Below are positions 5,033-10,381 of a DNA stretch of 10,381 nt, piece after piece (position 1 is the stretch's first letter; the number at the start of each line of letters is the position of its first letter). Position numbers and translations under genes: made by a program. Under the pieces are notes generated by a model that worked only from the letters and a program-made list of their open reading frames with translations, was not told the DNA's origin and searched no databases. The stretch comes from a bacterium (GTDB lineage: Bacteria; Bacillota; Clostridia; Oscillospirales; Oscillospiraceae), in assembly GCA_019424865.1 (NCBI GenBank), contig JAHYYS010000077.1, positions 1 through 10,381 of the forward strand, given 5' to 3'.

Positions 5033-6043
5033 CTATCCCAGCGCAATGTCCCGGGTGGCGTAGGCGTTGAGGTCCAGGCCGGCCGTGCGGCCGGCCTTCC
5101 ACTCGTAGTATCCCTGACAGCCAATCATAGCGGCGTTGTCGCCGCAGTATTTCAGCTCCGGCAGGAACAGCCGGTCCCCGCTCTGGGCGCAGGCCGCCTG
5201 CAGATCGGCGCGGATACGGCGGTTGGCGGCCACGCCGCCCGCCACCGCCACCCGGCCATAGCCCTTCTGCCGTGCGGCGGCCATAACCCGGGGGACCAGG
5301 GAGTCGCTGACCGCCCGGCCGAAGCTGGCGGCAAAGGAGGGCAGATCCAGGGTTTCCCCCTTCTGCTGGGCGTTGTGAATCAGGTTCAGACTGGCGGTTT
5401 TCAGACCGGAGAAGGACATGTCCAGCTCGTGGCCCGCCACATGGGCCCGGGGCAGCTCGTACCGGCTGTCGTCTCCGCCGTCGGCCAGCCGGTCCATGGG
5501 CCCGCCGCCGGGGTAGCCGATGCCCAGCACCCGGGCCACCTTGTCAAAGCACTCGCCCGCCGCGTCGTCCCGGGTGCCCCCCAGCACCTCCATCTCCGTG
5601 TAGGAGCGCACATCCACAATGGCGGTGGTGCCGCCGGAGACACACAGACATACAAAGGGGGGCTCCAAATCGGGGTGGGTAATGTAATTGGCGGCAATAT
5701 GCCCCCGGACGTGGTGGACCGGAATCAGGGGGAGGTTCAGCGCCAGGGCGGCCCCCTTGGCAAAGTTGACGCCCACCAGCACCGCGCCAATCAGGCCGGG
5801 GGCATAGGTGACGGCCACGGCGTCCAGGTCGGCTTTGGACAGGCCGGCCTGAATAACCGCCTGGTCCGCCAGACCGGTGATGGCCTCCACATGCTTGCGG
5901 GAGGCGATCTCCGGCACCACGCCGCCGTAAATGGTGTGCATTTCAATCTGAGAGGCCACACAGTTGGACAGTACCGTCCGTCCGTCCCGCACCACTGCGG
6001 CGGCGGTCTCGTCGCAGGAGGACTCAATGGCTAATAGATTCAA
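5033..6043 (-). CDS. tsaD: tRNA N6-adenosine threonylcarbamoyltransferase TsaD
   Basis: TsaD transfers the threonylcarbamoyl group from TC-AMP to A37 of ANN-decoding tRNAs (t6A), acting with TsaB and TsaE in the cytoplasm. The 336-residue length is normal. Visible family marks are the ASKHA start LAIESSCDETAAAVV, the metal-binding HHVRGH (His111 and His115), VSGGTT (135-140), GIGYPGGGPMDRLA, FSGLKTA, VAGGVAANRRIR and CGDNAAMIG with metal ligand Asp302. Its ATG overlaps the stop of the preceding acetyltransferase gene by four bases (ATGA type), and rimI is the next gene up, a known t6A/RimI neighbourhood. tsaB and tsaE are not in the window. The 3' end is duplicated downstream (4776-4882, and a diverged copy at 4621-4683). 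Confidence 0.98.
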   Translation of the reverse strand: MNLLAIESSCDETAAAVVRDGRTVLSNCVASQIEMHTIYGGVVPEIASRKHVEAITGLADQAVIQAGLSKADLDAVAVTYAPGLIGAVLVGVNFAKGAALALNLPLIPVHHVRGHIAANYITHPDLEPPFVCLCVSGGTTAIVDVRSYTEMEVLGGTRDDAAGECFDKVARVLGIGYPGGGPMDRLADGGDDSRYELPRAHVAGHELDMSFSGLKTASLNLIHNAQQKGETLDLPSFAASFGRAVSDSLVPRVMAAARQKGYGRVAVAGGVAANRRIRADLQAACAQSGDRLFLPELKYCGDNAAMIGCQGYYEWKAGRTAGLDLNAYATRDIALG

Positions 6044-6660
6044 GGGGTCGTCTCCTCCTCAACCCAGTCTCCGACGGGCCTGGGGGCCTGGCCGGAGGGC
6101 AGGGGAATTTGAATAAAGCGTTCGTACACTGCGGGGGGCAGGTGCCGGCGGTAGATGCCCTGGTGGACCCGGAGCAGCTCCTCCGCCGTCACGTCCCCGG
6201 CCCCGCGAATCAGGACCTGATAGTGGACGCCGAACAGGGCGCAGTCATAGCCGCCGTAACGGAAGCCGTGGCGCAGATAGAAGCCGAGCCGCCGTCGGCG
6301 CAGGGCCTCGCCGGCGGGGGCGCCGTTCTCCGGGGCCTCCGCCTCGCCATAGATGCCCCGGTACGCCCGATAGTGCTCCGCGAGCAGGTCGAGAAACTGC
6401 CCGCCCAGCCCCCGGTTCCGGACGCCGGGCAGGGTGCCCAGATAGTCCAGCAGGGCAAAGGGGACGCCGGGCTCCAGCCACAGCAGGGCGTATCCCAGCA
6501 GCGTGCCGTCCTCGTACAGCCCGATCACATCATACCGGCCCTGCGCCATAAGGGCGCACATGGTCCTCAGGGGCTTGAGCTCAGTGGGGGGAAAGTCCCG
6601 CTTCATCTCCTGCTCATAGAGCCGGCGGAGCCGGGGCTCGTCCAGTTTGTCAAGATACAT
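6040..6660 (-). CDS. GNAT-family N-acetyltransferase, substrate unknown
   Basis: This 206-residue protein has a GNAT core. Strand 4 (FALLDYLGTLPGV) leads into the acetyl-CoA pyrophosphate loop VRNRGLGGQFLDLL (about residues 80-93), followed by RRLGFYLRHGFRYGG, the usual late helix-strand. A C-terminal extension of about 50 residues (from GAGDVTAEELLRVHQG) is specific to its subgroup and not recognised. The gene overlaps the end of rimI by 11 bases and the start of tsaD by four, so translational coupling is likely. Its ribosome binding site (GGGAG, ten bases away) is weak. Substrate cannot be inferred; being between rimI and tsaD suggests co-expression rather than a t6A role. Confidence 0.85.
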   Translation of the reverse strand: MYLDKLDEPRLRRLYEQEMKRDFPPTELKPLRTMCALMAQGRYDVIGLYEDGTLLGYALLWLEPGVPFALLDYLGTLPGVRNRGLGGQFLDLLAEHYRAYRGIYGEAEAPENGAPAGEALRRRRLGFYLRHGFRYGGYDCALFGVHYQVLIRGAGDVTAEELLRVHQGIYRRHLPPAVYERFIQIPLPSGQAPRPVGDWVEEETTP

Positions 6661-7105
6661 GGTTTGGAAACTCCCTTGTCATGATAACGGCGTCCTCCCG
6701 GGGCTTGTCATAGTATTTGGGGCGCAGGCCGGCCCGCTGGAAGCCATACTTTTCGTACAGGGCGATGGCCGGGGCGTTGGAGGCGCGCACCTCCAGGGTG
6801 AGGAAGGCCAGCTTGGCGGCCCCGAAGCGGCAGAACACGTCCAGCAGGGCGGAGGCCACCCCGTGCCGCCGGGCGTCGCGCTCCACCGCCACGTTGTCGA
6901 TGTAGCCCTCGTCCAGGATGACGTGGAGGCCGGCATAGCCCAGGATGTTGCCCTCCTCATCCTCGGCCACGATAAAGCTGGCCTGGGGGTCGAACAGGGC
7001 GTCCTCCAGCATGGCCTCGCTCCAGGGGGAGGAGAAGCACTCCTTTTCCAGCGCGGCCACCTGGGGGATGTGGCTGCGGTCCATGGGGACAATTTCATAG
7101 TACAT
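6650..7105 (-). CDS. rimI: ribosomal protein-alanine N-acetyltransferase RimI
   Basis: This 151-residue GNAT protein has the RimI pattern: HIPQVAALEKECFSSPWSEAML near the N-terminus, YIDNVAVERDARRHGVASALL (strand 4 and acetyl-CoA loop, about residues 68-88), LTLEVRASNAPAIALYEKYGF and a C-terminal YYDKPREDAVIM segment. RimI acetylates the N-terminal alanine of ribosomal protein S18 and probably other proteins. The ATG has CAGGAG eight bases upstream. A TATAAT lies at 7122-7127, but the start it would give falls inside the ribosome binding site, so the true promoter is unclear. It is first in the rimI-GNAT-tsaD overlap cluster. Confidence 0.93.
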   Translation of the reverse strand: MYYEIVPMDRSHIPQVAALEKECFSSPWSEAMLEDALFDPQASFIVAEDEEGNILGYAGLHVILDEGYIDNVAVERDARRHGVASALLDVFCRFGAAKLAFLTLEVRASNAPAIALYEKYGFQRAGLRPKYYDKPREDAVIMTREFPNHVS

Positions 7106-7203
7106 ATGATATACTCCTGGTATTATAATAGATAAATATTGCGGGATGTCCTGAAAATTTGGGTATCAATCGCTGATTGTTTCGTTTGAATCCTGTTTTG
7201 ACT

Positions 7204-7224
7204 TTTCCGGGAGCACGCCGGAAA
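7204..7224. repeat. short hairpin between the TudS-like gene and rimI
   Basis: TTTCCGG (7204-7210) and CCGGAAA (7218-7224) form a 7-bp stem with a 7-base loop. On the minus strand no U tract follows, so a terminator call is not justified. It lies in the 165-base gap after the TudS-like stop. Confidence 0.35.
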
Positions 7225-7270
7225 GGGACAGCGGAAAGCCGCGGACTGCCGTGGAGCGGGACGGTGCCGG

Positions 7271-7807
7271 TTACAAAATGGAGCGGACCGCCTCGGCTGC
7301 GTCCGGTGTGCCGCGGATTCCGATGACCGGCAGGGAGAGATTTGCCCGCTTCAGGGCGGCCTGAAGGGCCTGGATGAATACCCCCTGCCCCTCCAGCTCC
7401 TGATTTTGGTCGGAGGTGGTATCCACCCCGCAGCAGGGGGAGCGGTTCACCCCCACAACGCCCAAAAGTTCAAAGCCGTGCCCCTGATACTCCGCCATTT
7501 GGCGCACCATATCGTCCGCCATCTGCTCCAGCCGGGCGGCGGCCTCAGGCTGCATCATAGCGGCGCGGATTCGGGTGTTCTCTACCACCACAGGGCTGTC
7601 CGCGCCGGCGGGATTGCCCCGATCCAGTCCCAGACAGCACAGCTCCGGACAGGGCAGCTGCACAATGCCGGCCTGGGCGTCCAGAATGGCCTGGATTACC
7701 GCCGTGTGAGCGGCGGGGTAGCAGGCGGTGCCGTCAGAAATAGCATTTTGATTGAGAATACAGTGGGCCACGAATATGACCCGTCTGCTTCGCTGGTCGG
7801 AAAACAC
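7271..7807 (-). CDS. TudS-related putative desulfidase (DUF523-like), GTG start
   Basis: This 178-residue protein opens with VIFVAHCILNQNA and carries IVQLPCPELCCLGLDRGNP and GVNRSPCCGVD. That pattern resembles the TudS/DUF523-related 'CD3072 family' of putative desulfidases, in which three cysteines hold an Fe-S cluster; Cys16, Cys53 and Cys125 or Cys126 are the candidates here. TudS proteins remove sulfur from thiolated substrates such as thiouracil; the substrate of this branch is unknown. The frame stays open through the upstream repeats to 8239, but AAAGGAGG (7815-7822) sits seven bases before GTG at 7807, and the family similarity begins only there. It follows polA in the same direction, separated by the 129-bp repeats; co-transcription is possible. 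Family assignment is by recall of motifs, so moderately certain. Confidence 0.7.
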   Translation of the reverse strand: MFSDQRSRRVIFVAHCILNQNAISDGTACYPAAHTAVIQAILDAQAGIVQLPCPELCCLGLDRGNPAGADSPVVVENTRIRAAMMQPEAAARLEQMADDMVRQMAEYQGHGFELLGVVGVNRSPCCGVDTTSDQNQELEGQGVFIQALQAALKRANLSLPVIGIRGTPDAAEAVRSIL

Positions 7808-7826
7808 GGTGAATCCTCCTTTGTTC

Positions 7827-7955
7827 TGGAGCGGACTTTGCCCAATCCCGGCGGCGCAGCCGCCAATTCCCAAAGAGCAGCCCAGCGCAGCGGTTGCACT
7901 TTGGAGACGAGGAGCAAGGGAGCGGCATGAGGAATGCCCGCCAGGGCGTTCGGAA
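7827..7955. repeat. 129-bp tandem repeat, unit 1
   Basis: This is the first full unit of a direct repeat that begins TGGAGCGGACTTTGC. It contains a 6-bp GGCGGC/GCCGCC hairpin and a GAATGCCC...GGGCGTTC hairpin with one G-T pair. It differs from unit 2 at two positions. It starts five bases upstream of the ribosome binding site of the TudS-like gene. Confidence 0.97.
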
Positions 7956-8084
7956 TGGAGCGGACTTTGCCCAGTCCCGGCGGCGCAGCCGCCAATTCCC
8001 AAAGAGCAGCCCAGCGCAGCGGTTGCACTTTGGAGACGAGGAGCAAGGGAGCGGCATGAAGAATGCCCGCCAGGGCGTTCGGAA
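7956..8084. repeat. 129-bp tandem repeat, unit 2
   Basis: This second unit abuts the first and is 127 of 129 identical to it. The unit length is 43 codons, so reading frames continue across the junction, and all three minus-strand frames are open through both units. No protein family is recognised in any of them. Confidence 0.97.
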
Positions 8085-8099
8085 TGGAGCGGACTTTGC
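8085..8099. repeat. partial third unit of the 129-bp repeat
   Basis: Fifteen bases repeat the start of the unit (TGGAGCGGACTTTGC) and end six bases before the polA stop codon. The tract is therefore bounded by this 15-mer, which could have mediated amplification by slippage or unequal recombination. Confidence 0.85.
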
Positions 8100-8105
8100 T
8101 CCGAG

Positions 8106-10381
8106 TCAGTGGGCCTGCGCCCAGTTCTTCCCCGCGTGGGTCTCGGCCACCAGGGGGACGGGCAACTGCACCACCGCCTGCATCTCCTCCTGCACCAGGG
8201 CGCACACGGCCTGGGCCTCCTCCTCCGGGCACTCCACAATCAGCTCGTCGTGGACCTGAAGAACCAGCCGGCCCTTCAGGCCGTCCGCCAGCAGCCGGTT
8301 CCGCACCCGGATCATGGCCAGCTTGATGATGTCGGCGGCGGTGCCCTGGATGGGGGCGTTGAGGGCCACCCGCTCGCCGAAGGACCGGGTGTTGAAGTTG
8401 GAGGACTTCAGCTCCGGCACCCAGCGGCGGCGGCCGAAGAGGGTGGACACATAGCCGTCCTGTTTGGCCTGCTCCACCACCGCGTCCATATAGGCCCGGA
8501 CCCCGGAGTAGTGCTGGAAGTATTTGTCCATATACTCCTTGGCCTGGGCCACGGTCACCCCGATGTCCTGGCTGAGGGAGAAGGGGGAGATGCCGTAGAC
8601 GATGCCGAAGTTCACCGCCTTGGCGCTGCGGCGCATGAGCGGGGTGACCTCCGACTGGGGCACGCCGAAGACCTGGGAGGCCGTGATGGCGTGGATGTCC
8701 TCCCCGCTGTTGAAGCCGTCGATCATGGCCTGGTCCCCGGCCATGCAGGCCAGCAGCCGCAGCTCTATCTGGGAGTAGTCGGCGTCCACCAGCACCATCC
8801 CCGGCCCGGCCACGAACATGTTCCGCAGCTCGGCCCCCAGCTCGGTGCGCACGGGGATGTTTTGCAGGTTGGGCTCGGTGGAGCTGAGGCGGCCGGTGGC
8901 GGTGACGGTGTTCTGAAAGCAGGTGTGAATGCGCCCGTCAGGGGCGATGACCTTGCTCAGGCCGTCGGCATAGGTGGACTTCAGCTTGGTCAGCTGGCGG
9001 TACTCCAGGATTTCCTCAATGATGGGGTGCTGTCCCCGCAGCTTTTCCAGCACCTCTGCGTTGGTGGAGTAGCCGGTTTTGGTCTTCTTCACCGGGGGCA
9101 GCCCCAGCACGTCGAAGAGAATGCGGCCCAGCTGCTGGGTGGAGTTGATGTTGAAGGAGTCCTCCCCCGCCAGCGTGTAGATCTGCTTTTGCACCTGATC
9201 GATGCGGCTGGAGAGCATCTCCCCGAAATCCGCCAGGGCCTTCCGGTCGACCAGAAAGCCCTCGTGCTCCATCTCGGCCAGCACGGTACACAGGGGCAGA
9301 TCCACCGTCTCATACAGCTTGTCCATGCCCAGCTCCGCCAGCCGCTGGGACAGGGTGTCCCGCAGAGCGCCGATCAGGGCGCAGTGGGACAGCAGGGCCG
9401 CCGTGGGGGCCACGGGGTCGGCCAGAGGGCCGAAGGCGCCGGGGGACAGATAGGCCTCCGCCTTGGGGAACTCCTGGGTATAGTAGGTCATGCCCAGCTT
9501 CTCCAGCTCGTAGCTGCCGTCGGTGGGCGCCAGCAGATAGGCGGCCACCTGGGTGTCAAAGGTAAAGCCGGCGGGGGCGATGCCCTCCTCCAGCAGGGCG
9601 CGGCACAGCTCCTTGACCCCGTGGGCGGCCTTTTTTATGCCGGCGTCAGCAAAGAACAGGCGCAGAAAGTCGCTGTGACAGTCCAGCTTGTCGGCGAAAA
9701 ACAGGGCAGCGCAGGGCTCCCCGCCGGCGGGCTGGTACTCCACACACACCACGTCCAGAGAGGGCAGGGAGAGCACGTCCACCACATCCAGCCCCCGCCA
9801 GAGGGCCAGCAGCTCCTCCATCCGCGCCCGGCTCTCCACCACCTCGCTGGTGCAGGTCCCCTGGACGGCCTGCCCCTCCCGGGCGGCACCCTCCCCCTGG
9901 GGGGCGGTGAGGCCGTACTTGTCAATAAGCTTGGAGAACTCCAGATCCAGGAACAGCTGATATAAAACGGGGCCGTTGGGCTCTTTGCGGAGATTGTCCT
10001 CGGGGCGGAAATCAATGGGGGCGTCGGTGTGGATGGTGGCCAGGTCATAGGACATGCGGGCCTGGTCCGCCCCCTCCGTCAGCTTTTTGATGACGCCGGG
10101 CTTGGCAGGGGTGCCGGGGGCCATCTCCACGTCGGGCATGGCGGCATACAGGGCGTCGATGGAGCCGTAGCGCTGGATCAGGGCCATGGCCGTCTTCTCG
10201 CCCACCCCCTTGACCCCGGGGATGTTGTCGCTGGCGTCCCCCATCAGGGCCTTCAGGTCAATAATGTGGATGGGGTCAAAGCCGTACTCCTCCCGGAAGG
10301 TCTCCGGCGTCATATCTTTGGAGGTGGTGCGGCCCATGCGGGTGGACACCAGCTTGACGGTGGCGGTGTCGGTGACCAGCT
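8106..10381 (-). CDS. polA: DNA polymerase I, 5' end cut off by the window edge
   Basis: Of DNA polymerase I, 757 residues are visible; roughly 120-130 N-terminal residues lie beyond the right edge. Counting from the first whole codon, residues 1-125 are the end of the 5'-3' exonuclease domain with the helix-hairpin-helix DLKALMGDASDNIPGVKGVG. Next comes a 3'-5' exonuclease-like domain (about 170-350) where the catalytic D-x-E is replaced by VDVLSLPSL, so proofreading should be lost, as in Bacillus-type PolA. The polymerase domain carries motif A DYSQIELRLLA (Asp534), motif B RRSAKAVNFGIVYG (Lys587, Phe591, Tyr595) and motif C QVHDELIVEC (Asp711). The C-terminal GKNWAQAH is typical. PolA fills gaps in excision repair and removes Okazaki RNA primers. 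The TGA stop is at 8106-8108, followed by the 129-bp repeats. Confidence 0.98.
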   Translation of the reverse strand, partial: LVTDTATVKLVSTRMGRTTSKDMTPETFREEYGFDPIHIIDLKALMGDASDNIPGVKGVGEKTAMALIQRYGSIDALYAAMPDVEMAPGTPAKPGVIKKLTEGADQARMSYDLATIHTDAPIDFRPEDNLRKEPNGPVLYQLFLDLEFSKLIDKYGLTAPQGEGAAREGQAVQGTCTSEVVESRARMEELLALWRGLDVVDVLSLPSLDVVCVEYQPAGGEPCAALFFADKLDCHSDFLRLFFADAGIKKAAHGVKELCRALLEEGIAPAGFTFDTQVAAYLLAPTDGSYELEKLGMTYYTQEFPKAEAYLSPGAFGPLADPVAPTAALLSHCALIGALRDTLSQRLAELGMDKLYETVDLPLCTVLAEMEHEGFLVDRKALADFGEMLSSRIDQVQKQIYTLAGEDSFNINSTQQLGRILFDVLGLPPVKKTKTGYSTNAEVLEKLRGQHPIIEEILEYRQLTKLKSTYADGLSKVIAPDGRIHTCFQNTVTATGRLSSTEPNLQNIPVRTELGAELRNMFVAGPGMVLVDADYSQIELRLLACMAGDQAMIDGFNSGEDIHAITASQVFGVPQSEVTPLMRRSAKAVNFGIVYGISPFSLSQDIGVTVAQAKEYMDKYFQHYSGVRAYMDAVVEQAKQDGYVSTLFGRRRWVPELKSSNFNTRSFGERVALNAPIQGTAADIIKLAMIRVRNRLLADGLKGRLVLQVHDELIVECPEEEAQAVCALVQEEMQAVVQLPVPLVAETHAGKNWAQAH

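Noticed and set aside
4776..5102. 108-codon minus-strand frame ending like TsaD
   Set aside because: Only the last 34 codons are TsaD; the front part is another frame of the functional tsaD end and the hairpin spacer. Treated as relic copy B.
4776..5139. Target-site duplication of an insertion sequence
   Set aside because: A 107-base duplication is far longer than usual IS target duplications, and the 150-base spacer has no transposase or matching terminal inverted repeats.
7122..7127. Perfect TATAAT as the rimI promoter
   Set aside because: Transcription would begin inside the ribosome binding site and no good -35 is found at 16-18 bases, so it is only noted within the rimI entry.
7752..9965. 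737-codon plus-strand open frame
   Set aside because: It is antisense to polA, a GC-rich codon-bias shadow; the product is Gly/Leu/His-rich without domains, and the minus strand has all PolA motifs.

Overview
The window looks like a chromosomal piece of a GC-rich Clostridia member (Bacillota), most likely an Oscillospiraceae gut bacterium of the Flavonifractor/Pseudoflavonifractor/Oscillibacter kind. This is inferred from strong AGGAGG-type ribosome binding sites, TTGACA/TATAAT-type promoters, an infC-rpmI-rplT operon with a Firmicutes-style leader attenuator, a PolA without 3'-5' exonuclease residues, high GC with AT-rich promoter islands, and hairpin-rich intergenic repeats. No species is claimed.

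Layout, left to right. Bases 1-51 are the 5' part of a minus-strand tRNA-Leu(UAA) with its own promoter at 96-124. Bases 175-459 hold seven hairpins in a row whose first and last members are near-identical. A PLP-dependent aminotransferase (503-1684, minus) follows. A divergent plus-strand gene (1831-2727) encodes only the N-terminal half of PTS Enzyme I. It converges on the translation operon infC-rpmI-rplT (3985-2847, minus), which has a strong promoter, a leader with a terminator hairpin, and an AUC start codon for IF-3. A gene-poor stretch (about 4175-5032) carries a DnaA-box-like cluster, a long inverted repeat and two relic copies of the 3' end of tsaD. The cluster rimI - GNAT acetyltransferase - tsaD (7105-5033, minus) has overlapping genes and is probably one transcript. 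A TudS-like putative desulfidase gene (7271-7807, minus) follows polA (8106 to the right edge, minus, 5' end cut off), separated from it by two tandem copies of a 129-bp repeat.

The coding content is mostly housekeeping: translation initiation and ribosome assembly (IF-3, L35, L20), tRNA t6A modification (TsaD), N-terminal acetylation (RimI) and DNA repair/replication (PolA). The unusual material lies between genes. Three different kinds of repeat structure occupy gene 3' ends: the hairpin array, a 50-nt hairpin family present twice with compensatory base changes, and duplicated 3'-terminal or intergenic blocks after tsaD and polA. The most noteworthy items are the stacked tsaD 3' ends (with only synonymous differences in the nearer copy), the covarying hairpin pair, the stand-alone Enzyme I N-terminal domain, and the DnaA-box-like cluster next to infC. 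No CRISPR array, transposase, integrase or defence gene was seen.
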